A DNA stretch of 13,068 nucleotides from assembly GCA_916719935.1 (NCBI GenBank), contig CAKAPY010000018.1:1-13068 (forward strand). Direction: 5' to 3'. Position numbers and translations under genes: made by a program. The notes below the pieces were generated by a model, which was not told where the DNA came from, made no database searches, and worked only from the letters and a program-made list of their open reading frames with translations. The first letter of the stretch is position 1. Each line of letters begins with the position of its first letter. Origin of the DNA: an uncultured Actinomyces sp. (lineage in GTDB: Bacteria; Actinomycetota; Actinomycetes; Actinomycetales; Actinomycetaceae). This document shows, in pieces, positions 6,759 through 13,068 of the stretch.

Positions 6759-7988
6759 CTATTGCAGACTGATTGGCACGACGATATCTGCAATCATCAG
6801 CAGAACCGTCATCGCAACCAAGATGGTGCCCATCGTGTATGTCAGTGGCATAAGCCGCGCAGTATCGACCGGTGGCGGTACTTCCCTTCCGCGTACCCGA
6901 GCCAAGCCTCGCCGAATCCATTCATAGATTGCCGGAACGATATGACCACCATCTAGCGGCGGGAAAGGAAGAAGATTAAACACAAAGAGCGCCATATTCA
7001 GGGAAGCCAAGATCGACAGCAATAGTGCAGCCGAACGCATCCAACCACCGCTGCTTGCCGTGACATCAGACGAGGTTGCATCTGCAGCAATCCTGCCAAT
7101 ACCAACAACCGACATGACTCCGCCCGAATCACGGGGTGCACCTGTGAAAATCGAACGACCAACATCCCACAGGGCAATTGGTAGACGGGCAACAACGCTC
7201 ACTGTGCCGGTAAAGGTCTCCCCTACGGTAGAGACGACAGTACCTGCACTGGCGGCTTGATATTCAGTCCCCGCAATCACACCGATACTGACGTTATCTC
7301 CCGATCGCAGCGGATCGACTTTCACGTGGAAAAGTTGACCATTTCGCAGGTAGTCAATATCGATGGCGCCCTGTGAGCCTGCAATGCTCTGACGCATCTG
7401 CTCCCACGAGGTCACGGCGCTACCGTTGACTCCCGTGATCCTATCCCCCGCTCGAATACCTGCGGCGTATGCCGGCGCATCGACAGTAGCTCCCTGGGTA
7501 GTCAGTTGCTGAGGAACCTCGCTCAGGGTCAAAGAGGCTTTGGGAATTCCGATCCCAACCAAAGCAATGGATAGGAAGAGGATCGAAAGGAAGAGATTGA
7601 CCAGTGGACCACTGATCATGATGATGATCTTCTGTGCGGGATGAAGAAGATAAAAAGCGCGAGAACCGTAGCCCTCAGGAATTTCTTCCATGCTGGCCTC
7701 ACGAGCCTCTTGGGCAAGGGTCGGCTTTCCGCGTCGATTCGTCGTTTTCACCCCGTCGCGAGCGGGGGCAAACATCCCGACCAAGCGAACATAGCCCCCC
7801 AGAAGGATCGCTCGAAGAGAATAGGTCGTCTCCCCTTTTTTGACGCCAAAAATCTGAGGTCCAAAACCAACAGCAAACTCAGGAACGTAAACGCCAAATT
7901 TTTTTGCAGGAATCATATGGCCACATTCGTGAAGTGCGACAGAGATCAACAACCCCACGACGATGACAAGAACACCGATAATTCCCAC
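6759..7988 (-). CDS. rip1: M50 family site-2 protease (RseP/Rip1-like)
   Basis: An intramembrane zinc metalloprotease that cleaves anti-sigma factors and other membrane substrates after a first cut; the mycobacterial homologue is Rip1 (Rv2869c). The 409-residue protein has a first membrane helix containing HECGH (20-24, zinc ligands His20 and His24, catalytic Glu21), GGYVRLVG at 64-71, a hydrophobic helix near 121-147, and a PDZ domain of roughly 155-250 including AYAAGIRAGDRITGVNG. A further membrane helix carries NLLPFPPLDGGH (338-349), where Asp346 is the third zinc ligand, and a last helix lies at about 387-405. The start is GTG at 7988 with AAGGA 5 bases upstream. It follows dxr by 21 bases. 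The symbol follows the mycobacterial gene by synteny; E. coli usage would be rseP. Confidence 0.93.
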   Translation of the reverse strand: MGIIGVLVIVVGLLISVALHECGHMIPAKKFGVYVPEFAVGFGPQIFGVKKGETTYSLRAILLGGYVRLVGMFAPARDGVKTTNRRGKPTLAQEAREASMEEIPEGYGSRAFYLLHPAQKIIIMISGPLVNLFLSILFLSIALVGIGIPKASLTLSEVPQQLTTQGATVDAPAYAAGIRAGDRITGVNGSAVTSWEQMRQSIAGSQGAIDIDYLRNGQLFHVKVDPLRSGDNVSIGVIAGTEYQAASAGTVVSTVGETFTGTVSVVARLPIALWDVGRSIFTGAPRDSGGVMSVVGIGRIAADATSSDVTASSGGWMRSAALLLSILASLNMALFVFNLLPFPPLDGGHIVPAIYEWIRRGLARVRGREVPPPVDTARLMPLTYTMGTILVAMTVLLMIADIVVPISLQ

Positions 7989-8009
7989 GAAAATCCTTTT
8001 TCTTTCCTC

Positions 8010-9203
8010 TCACATGATGTGAGAACGAGCAGAAGCCTTGGCCCACTCTTGGGCGCCAAGAATATCGTCTAGCGTAGGCTCATCGATGCCTTGGTGCTCG
8101 GCCAGAACTTCCTCAAGAAGATCCACGATTGACAGATACGCGAGCTGGCCGTGTAGAAATGCATCAACAAAAACTTCGTTCGCAGCGTTGTACACGGCGG
8201 GATGGGTCGGCGATTCAGTAACAGCCGCACGTGCCAAATTAATTGCCGGGAAAGTCTGCGAATCAACCGGCTCAAAAGTCCATTCTTGTCGCTGAAGGAA
8301 ATCCACCGGTTTTTCGATATCTGGAAGTCGCTTGGGCCACGTCAATCCCAACGCGATAGGAAGTTTCATATCGGGGGGCGATGCTTGCGCAATCGTCGCC
8401 CCATCCTTCCAGGTCACCATAGAGTGGACGATGGACTGAGGATGCACCACCGGGACAATATCCGAGGCCGGAACATCGAACAGAAGATGCGCCTCAATGA
8501 GTTCTAGACCTTTATTGACCAGGGTGGATGAGTTAATGGTGACAACGGGCCCCATATTCCACGTTGGGTGCGCCAACGCCTGCTGCGGGGTTACTTCCGC
8601 CAGATCAGCGCGTTTCTTCCCCCTAAAAGGCCCTCCCGAGGCCGTGAGAACCAATTGCGCAAGCTCGCTCTTGCCGGTGACTCGCTGTGCGGTCAAGCCT
8701 TTTTCGTGAACTCCGCTAGCAAGACATTGGGCAATGGCCGAGTGTTCTGAATCGACAGGGACGATTTGCCCATCACGCTTCATTGCACGCCGAACTAGCG
8801 GCCCACCGACAACAAGGGATTCTTTATTTGCCAAGGCAAGGGTCGATCCGGCCTCGAGGGCTGCAAGGGTGGGGCCAAGCCCAACACCGCCGGTAATACC
8901 GTTGAGGACGACTGCCTGAGAGAAGGATCCCGCAATCTGCGTTGAGGCATCCGGTCCGACCAAAATCTCTGGAATTACACCAGAAGCCGAGGCAATCAGA
9001 GACTCAAGCCTGCGCGCATCGCCATCGTGGATTCCAACGACCCGAGGGCGATAACGAACACATTGCTCTGCCAATAGCTCAAGAGAGTGACCACCGGCAC
9101 TGAGGGCGACAACCTCAAATTCTTCGTGGTGCTGGTCAATAACCTCAAGCGCCTGTGTGCCGATTGATCCCGTAGAACCAAGCAGAACAACCTGTGTACT
9201 CAT
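8010..9203 (-). CDS. dxr: 1-deoxy-D-xylulose-5-phosphate reductoisomerase
   Basis: Converts 1-deoxy-D-xylulose 5-phosphate to 2-C-methyl-D-erythritol 4-phosphate with NADPH, the first committed step of the MEP pathway and the target of fosmidomycin. The 397-residue protein has the nucleotide-binding GSTGSIG (9-15), ANKESLVVGG (125-134), PVDSEHSA (149-156) with metal ligands Asp151 and Glu153, TASGGPFRG (188-196), HPTWNMG (212-218), and KGLE (231-234) with metal ligand Glu234. These are all the expected catalytic elements. The ATG lies 3 bases after the stop of the DivIVA-repeat gene and has no recognisable SD, so it is probably translated by coupling. Together with ispG, downstream in the same direction, it supplies isoprenoid precursors. 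Confidence 0.97.
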   Translation of the reverse strand: MSTQVVLLGSTGSIGTQALEVIDQHHEEFEVVALSAGGHSLELLAEQCVRYRPRVVGIHDGDARRLESLIASASGVIPEILVGPDASTQIAGSFSQAVVLNGITGGVGLGPTLAALEAGSTLALANKESLVVGGPLVRRAMKRDGQIVPVDSEHSAIAQCLASGVHEKGLTAQRVTGKSELAQLVLTASGGPFRGKKRADLAEVTPQQALAHPTWNMGPVVTINSSTLVNKGLELIEAHLLFDVPASDIVPVVHPQSIVHSMVTWKDGATIAQASPPDMKLPIALGLTWPKRLPDIEKPVDFLQRQEWTFEPVDSQTFPAINLARAAVTESPTHPAVYNAANEVFVDAFLHGQLAYLSIVDLLEEVLAEHQGIDEPTLDDILGAQEWAKASARSHIM

Positions 9204-9206
9204 GTG

Positions 9207-9758
9207 TCAGTTCACTGAAAGAAGGATTTCAACGGCGCGCCCAAGATAGGCATCGACCGGACCCATTGCATAGGCTTTCTTACCGCGCGCGGACTTGAAA
9301 AGCGTATGCCGAACATCGTCAGCAGCCAGATCCTCACGATCGTCAAAGAAAGCTGCAATCTGATCCAGAAGGTCATCAACCTGTTCAGCGTTGTAGCCAA
9401 TTCCCGAACGGGGATGTGAAAAACGCTGTCCATAGGGGCGGAGCAGACGCGGATACAGTGTCGTCGCGCGGTCGGCTACCTTTTCGTACCAAGCACCTTC
9501 GCCATTAACAGCGATGTGGTCGGCACGGTCGCGCTGGACAAAAGCAGCTTCGAGTCGGCTCATTGCCGCATCTACCGCTTGGGTATCATAGCCATTACGT
9601 TGCCTTGGGAAGGACGCTTGACGAACCTGTTCAGCACTGAACTGTTCAGCCGGAAGCCCTCCTTCATATGCATGACGAGCATCGATGAAGAACTCATCTA
9701 CGGCATCCTTACCGTAACCGCGCCGGAAAATTCCCGTAGTCGGGAAAGCGTCGCCCAT
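9207..9758 (-). CDS. DivIVA-domain repeat protein
   Basis: A 183-residue protein with four copies of the DivIVA N-terminal motif, an aromatic residue, then a (G/A)-Y-x4-VD-x2-(hydrophobic) core: GYGKDAVDEF (14-23), GYDTQAVDAAM (56-66), GYNAEQVDDLL (121-131) and AYAMGPVDAYL (162-172). The second and fourth copies are preceded by similar VRxxxF segments, so the protein looks like two duplicated halves (about 1-79 and 107-183) with a linker between them. The long C-terminal coiled coil of true DivIVA/Wag31 is absent. It matches my recollection of an uncharacterised actinobacterial DivIVA-repeat family (TIGR03543-like). DivIVA domains often sense membrane curvature at septa and poles; here that role is inference. 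The ATG at 9758 overlaps the rlmN stop by one base and has AGGAG 5 bases upstream; the adjacent GTG at 9761 is too close to the SD. Confidence 0.82.
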   Translation of the reverse strand: MGDAFPTTGIFRRGYGKDAVDEFFIDARHAYEGGLPAEQFSAEQVRQASFPRQRNGYDTQAVDAAMSRLEAAFVQRDRADHIAVNGEGAWYEKVADRATTLYPRLLRPYGQRFSHPRSGIGYNAEQVDDLLDQIAAFFDDREDLAADDVRHTLFKSARGKKAYAMGPVDAYLGRAVEILLSVN

Positions 9759-10996
9759 CACTTCTCCTCTTTGTGTGCACTATTTTCACGTGCACTCTGA
9801 CGTGCACGCTCACGGTTATTAACAGCCGTTGCGAGCTGACCGCAAGCCCCGTCGATATCGGAACCACGTGTGTCTCGAATCGTTGTCGAGATTCCATTGT
9901 CTCGCAGCGTCTTCACAAATGCATCCTGCGCCCGACGGGTGGATGCCGTCCAGATCGAACCAGGCGTGGGATTCAAAGGAATGGGATTGACGTGTGCCCA
10001 TCCCCTGCCCCTCTTATTGAGCTCATCCGCCAGCAATTGGGCACGCCAAACCTGATCGTTCATGTCTTTAATCAGCGCATATTCAATAGAAACGCGCCGA
10101 CCAGTAGCCACAAAGTACCTGCGCGCAGCGTCCAGAAGCTCTCCTACTTTCCACCTGGAATTGATGGGGATGAGCTCATCACGAAGGTCATCATCCGGGG
10201 TGTGCAGTGAGACCGCAAGAGTCACCGGAAGACCTTCTTGAGAGAGACGATCAATCGCAGGAACCAAACCAACCGTTGAAACCGTCACGTTCCGTGCAGA
10301 CATCCCAAAACCGGCAGGTGCAGGATCGATGATGCGGTGAAGAGCTGCGACTACTGCCTTGTAGTTTGCTAAAGGCTCCCCCATTCCCATAAAGACCACA
10401 TTTGACAGGTGTGTTGGAGAGCCCCCAACCAGCCCATCTTCACAGGCCTGGTGGGCAGCGCGAACTTGGTCAATGATCTCTGCGGTTGAAAGATTTCGGG
10501 TAAGTCCCATCTGACCCGTAGCGCAGAAAGGGCAGCCCATACCGCACCCAGCCTGGGAAGAGATGCAGAGCGTCGTACGGTCGGTGTAACGCATCAAAAC
10601 AGATTCGACGCGGGCACCATCATAAAGCTCCCATAGGTGCTTGAGTGTTTCCCCGCCATCAGCTTCCAGAACAGCAACCTCACGGACAAGAGGTGGAAGG
10701 AGAGTCGATTCAATAAGATCGTTAGCGCTCTTTGGCATGTCCGTCATCAAGGCAGGATCGCTGATATGACGCTCAAAGTAGTGGCGCGACAACTGATCAG
10801 CGCGGAAGGAAGGAAGGCCGGCCTCGGACACAAACTCCTTGCGTTCCTTCTGATCAAAATCTGCAAGGTGGCGAGGAGCCTTACCGCGCCGACGCGCTGT
10901 AAAAGTAACTCGAGGCTTCGCGTCAGGTGAGGTTGCACCTTCAGGTAACTGGTCGGTCGGGCGAACTTCTCGTCTTGCTCGATTGGTTGTGCTCAT
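9758..10996 (-). CDS. rlmN: Dual-specificity 23S rRNA/tRNA adenine-C2 methyltransferase (RlmN)
   Basis: A radical-SAM enzyme that methylates C2 of A2503 in 23S rRNA and of A37 in some tRNAs. The 412-residue protein has the cluster motif CGMGCPFC (Cys151, Cys155, Cys158), the upstream Cys144 and the methyl-carrying Cys385 in DGACGQL, both essential in the family, plus FMGMGEPLANY (202-212) and the RDTRGSDIDGACGQL end. An N-terminal extension of about 50 polar residues and a basic C-terminal tail of about 20 go beyond the E. coli enzyme. The start is ATG at 10996 with AGGAGG 8 bases upstream; the in-frame ATG at 11035 would add 13 residues. It may head the unit rlmN-DivIVA repeat-dxr-protease-ispG, 71 bases after cdsA. 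Related Cfr (A2503 C8 methylation, antibiotic resistance) is unlikely given the housekeeping setting. Confidence 0.95.
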   Translation of the reverse strand: MSTTNRARREVRPTDQLPEGATSPDAKPRVTFTARRRGKAPRHLADFDQKERKEFVSEAGLPSFRADQLSRHYFERHISDPALMTDMPKSANDLIESTLLPPLVREVAVLEADGGETLKHLWELYDGARVESVLMRYTDRTTLCISSQAGCGMGCPFCATGQMGLTRNLSTAEIIDQVRAAHQACEDGLVGGSPTHLSNVVFMGMGEPLANYKAVVAALHRIIDPAPAGFGMSARNVTVSTVGLVPAIDRLSQEGLPVTLAVSLHTPDDDLRDELIPINSRWKVGELLDAARRYFVATGRRVSIEYALIKDMNDQVWRAQLLADELNKRGRGWAHVNPIPLNPTPGSIWTASTRRAQDAFVKTLRDNGISTTIRDTRGSDIDGACGQLATAVNNRERARQSARENSAHKEEK

Positions 10997-11004
10997 TCCT
11001 TGCT

Positions 11005-11010
11005 CCTCCT
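11005..11010 (-). promoter_or_regulatory. SD site deciding the rlmN start
   Basis: AGGAGG on the minus strand, 8 bases before the ATG at 10996. It favours that ATG over the in-frame ATG at 11035, which has no SD. Confidence 0.7.
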
Positions 11011-11067
11011 CTCCCCGTGCATAGCCTAGTCGCATGCACCCTCATGTGCTTTCATTCAGATGCGAAC

Positions 11068-11964
11068 TTAACGCAAAGCGAAAATAAAGATCACATAGAA
11101 AACCGGGGCAGTCATCACCAGAGAATCGACACGATCAAGCACACCGCCGTGTCCTGGGATCAATGCTGACATGTCTTTGAGCCCAACCTCACGCTTAATC
11201 AAAGATTCGGTGAGGTCCCCGATCGTCGCACATACGCAGCCACAGATGCCAGCAATGACGCCCCACCACCACGTTGCGCCCAGCAGCATAAAACCGCCGA
11301 TTCCAGTGAGGATGCAGAAAAACAAAGAACCGATGAAGCCTTCCCAGGACTTCTTCGGAGAGAGCCGCGGTGCCATGGGGTGTTTACCAAACATAATCCC
11401 TGCAAGCCATCCACCGATGTCATTGAAGCAGGTGACAAGGACATAAACACCGATCACCGCGGGCGAGCGAAAATCTCGCAACAAGAGAACAACAAAGCAG
11501 GCTAAGAAAGGAACGTAGACTGCGCTGAAAACACTCGCAATGATGTCAGTGATTCTGGAAGGAGTCGGCGCATCAACCAATCTCCATGCGACGACAGCAA
11601 AAACCGTCAAGTACAGCGCCATTGTGACGGCCTCGGGTCCCAAGAACCACGCGCACACCATCATCCCAATTGCACCAAGGTACAGCGGCGCCATGGCAAG
11701 ACGTGTCCCCACGCGAGCAAAGGCTCCACCCAGCTCCCATAAACCGAGGAGCGCAATGCAGCATACAAAGGCAACAAAAATACCTTGAACAACAAGCAGT
11801 GAAGCAACAAGAAGAGCAATCAGTACGACAGCAGAAGAAACCGCTGCCGGAAGGTTCCTTCCCGCTCGCCCGGTAGGTGCAAGTGGCTGAGTGTTTTCGC
11901 GCGGCTCCGGAGAGAAGACGCGCGAAAACACTGAGGGACGCGGTTGATGGGATGAAGCCGACAT
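11068..11964 (-). CDS. cdsA: Phosphatidate cytidylyltransferase (CDP-diacylglycerol synthase)
   Basis: An integral membrane enzyme making CDP-diacylglycerol from phosphatidate and CTP, the branch point to phosphatidylinositol, phosphatidylglycerol and cardiolipin. The 298-residue protein starts with about 38 polar, proline-rich residues that are probably cytoplasmic. Seven to eight hydrophobic segments follow, beginning near residue 40. Conserved parts are CFNDIGGWLAG (179-189), SPKKSWEGF (202-210) and the family signature from Ser254 to Asp280 (SLIKRE, LKD, IPGHGGVLDRVD). The ATG overlaps the frr stop by one base (TGATG) and has no clear SD, indicating coupling to frr. The order pyrH-frr-cdsA is widespread in bacteria. 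Confidence 0.96.
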   Translation of the reverse strand: MSASSHQPRPSVFSRVFSPEPRENTQPLAPTGRAGRNLPAAVSSAVVLIALLVASLLVVQGIFVAFVCCIALLGLWELGGAFARVGTRLAMAPLYLGAIGMMVCAWFLGPEAVTMALYLTVFAVVAWRLVDAPTPSRITDIIASVFSAVYVPFLACFVVLLLRDFRSPAVIGVYVLVTCFNDIGGWLAGIMFGKHPMAPRLSPKKSWEGFIGSLFFCILTGIGGFMLLGATWWWGVIAGICGCVCATIGDLTESLIKREVGLKDMSALIPGHGGVLDRVDSLVMTAPVFYVIFIFALR

Positions 11965-12521
11965 CAGATTGTCAGAAGTTCGCTTTCCTTCGTAGCCAAG
12001 AGCTTGTCGATCAGCTCAACGCGTGCCTTTGTAGCGGATTCGAGGGCCTTTTCTGCGCGTTCGACCTCATCCTCACCTGCATCGCCATCCTTCTTCAGGC
12101 GATCAAGTGCTTCCTTGGCCTTACGACGGATAGAGCGAACAGAAACGCGAGCATCTTCGGCTTTGTTCTTTGCCTGCTTCACGTATTCCTTACGACGCTC
12201 TTCAGTCAGTGCAGGCAAAACCACGCGGACAACGTTGCCGTCATCGGTGGGGTTGACGCCCAGATCCGACTCACGCAGGGTCTTAATGATTTCCTGAGTC
12301 GCGGTGCGGTCGAAAGGAGAAATCAGAACCGTGCGGGCCTCGGGAATCTGGAAAGAAGCGAGTTGCTGCATGGGCGTAGGAGCACCGTAGTAGTCAACCA
12401 AGAGCTGTTCAAACATGCCAGCATTTGCGCGGCCAGTACGGATATTTCCGAACTCATGGCGGGCAGCCTCGACCGTCTTATCCATCTTGTCTTCTGCTTC
12501 GAGCAGGATGTCATCAATCAC
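11964..12521 (-). CDS. frr: Ribosome recycling factor
   Basis: Splits post-termination 70S ribosomes together with EF-G. From the GTG at 12521 the protein is 185 residues, the usual family length, and begins (M)IDDILLEAEDKMDKTVE as relatives do. Further landmarks are NIRTGRANAGMFE (26-38), YYGAPTPMQQLASFQIPEAR (44-63, domain II and hinge), and the basic VRSIRRKAKEAL helix with Arg129, Arg132 and Arg133. The in-frame ATG at 12674 would add 51 residues read out of frame through the end of pyrH, so it is rejected; AGGA sits 8 bases upstream of the GTG. It follows pyrH by 13 bases and overlaps cdsA by one base. Confidence 0.97.
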   Translation of the reverse strand: MIDDILLEAEDKMDKTVEAARHEFGNIRTGRANAGMFEQLLVDYYGAPTPMQQLASFQIPEARTVLISPFDRTATQEIIKTLRESDLGVNPTDDGNVVRVVLPALTEERRKEYVKQAKNKAEDARVSVRSIRRKAKEALDRLKKDGDAGEDEVERAEKALESATKARVELIDKLLATKESELLTI

Positions 12522-12529
12522 GGAAGTGT

Positions 12530-12535
12530 TCCTTT
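12530..12535 (-). promoter_or_regulatory. SD site deciding the frr start
   Basis: AAAGGA on the minus strand, touching the pyrH stop codon and 8 bases before the frr GTG. It settles the 185-residue version of frr. Confidence 0.7.
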
Positions 12536-13068
12536 CAGTGTGATTCGCTGAGCACAAGCGTACCGATTTTTTCGCCTCGTAGCGCTGCAGTAACGTTACC
12601 AGCTTCGGACATGCCAAAGACGCGCATTGTGAGACCGTTTTCCTGCCCAAGAGCAAACGCTGCCGCATCGACAACCTTCAGGCCTCGACTCAAGGCATCC
12701 TGGTAGGTGACAAAGTCAAGTTTCTTCGCATCGGGATTGATACGGGGATCGTCATCATAGACGCCGTCCACACCATTCTTTGCGACAAGCAGTTCATCGC
12801 AATGAGTTTCCAAGGCTCGCTGCGCGGAGACGGTATCGGTGGAGAAATACGGAAGGCCCGCGCCGGCACCGAAAAGAACGACACGGCCTTTCTCCAAGTG
12901 ACGGATTGCGCGCAGAGGAATGTAAGGTTCTGCAACCTGCTGCATCGCAATAGCACTCTGGACACGCGCAGGAACACCGGATTGTTCAATAAAGTCTTGA
13001 AGCGCTAGTGCATTCATGACGGTTCCGAGCATTCCCATGTAGTCTGCGCGGGAGCGATCAAGCCCCTG
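12535..13068 (-). CDS. pyrH: UMP kinase, 5' part outside the window
   Basis: Phosphorylates UMP to UDP with ATP; bacterial PyrH is a hexamer of the amino acid kinase family, usually regulated by GTP and UTP. Only the C-terminal 177 residues are present. The reading frame stays open to the window edge (QGLDRSRADYMGMLGTVMNA), so an apparent start at 13038 is internal and roughly 60-70 N-terminal residues are missing, including the glycine-rich first motif. Visible conserved parts are DYMGMLGTVMNALALQDFIE (UMP-binding helix), VVLFGAGAGLPYFSTDTVSA and LVAKNGVDGVYDDDP. The gene ends in TGA at 12537-12535, 13 bases before frr, as the first visible gene of pyrH-frr-cdsA. Confidence 0.96.
   Translation of the reverse strand, partial: QGLDRSRADYMGMLGTVMNALALQDFIEQSGVPARVQSAIAMQQVAEPYIPLRAIRHLEKGRVVLFGAGAGLPYFSTDTVSAQRALETHCDELLVAKNGVDGVYDDDPRINPDAKKLDFVTYQDALSRGLKVVDAAAFALGQENGLTMRVFGMSEAGNVTAALRGEKIGTLVLSESH

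Noticed and set aside
11017..11039. Dyad GTGCAT/ATGCAC in the cdsA-rlmN gap
   Set aside because: Six pairs with an 11-base spacer; no known operator is recognised and no promoter is clearly nearby.
12535..13038. pyrH as a complete 167-residue gene starting at ATG 13038
   Set aside because: The frame continues open to the window edge with conserved UMP kinase residues (LDRSRADYMGMLG), so that ATG is internal.

Overview
The window is a block of housekeeping genes, all on the minus strand, from an actinobacterium. The gene order pyrH-frr-cdsA-rlmN ... dxr-(M50 protease)-ispG ... proS is the one known from Mycobacterium and relatives. A DUF3145 gene, a DivIVA-repeat gene and an actinobacterial-type proline-tRNA ligase point the same way. 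Base composition looks only moderately GC-rich and GTG starts are frequent, which would suit a member of the Actinomycetaceae, but I cannot name genus or species. I see no RNA genes, insertion sequences, prophage, CRISPR array or clear sign of recent transfer.

Layout, following transcription from right to left. (1) 13068-11068: pyrH (5' end outside the window), frr and cdsA, tightly packed, with frr and cdsA overlapping by one base. (2) 10996-5511: rlmN, a DivIVA-repeat protein, dxr, the M50 site-2 protease (Rip1/RseP type) and ispG. The first four are coupled by a 1-base overlap or gaps of 3 and 21 bases; ispG follows after about 90 bases. (3) 5431-4922: a small membrane-anchored SRPBCC-fold protein, closed by a strong hairpin. 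(4) 4855-2552: proS and def, stop codon directly followed by start codon, ending in a clear stem-loop terminator. (5) 2404-1547: DUF3145 and a small acyl-carrier-protein-like gene. (6) 1481-69: aspA, followed by a long hairpin.

Functionally the block serves translation (ribosome recycling, rRNA/tRNA methylation, prolyl-tRNA charging, deformylation), membrane and isoprenoid building blocks (CDP-diacylglycerol, two steps of the MEP pathway), UMP phosphorylation, envelope proteolysis and aspartate/fumarate interconversion. I find no undescribed multi-gene system here. The points most worth a second look are the ACP-like protein whose phosphopantetheine serine is replaced by threonine, the DivIVA protein built of four repeat units in two duplicated halves, and the hairpin sitting immediately in front of the proS ribosome binding site. 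Several genes have in-frame upstream start codons that would give over-long proteins; I chose starts from Shine-Dalgarno (SD) position and family length.
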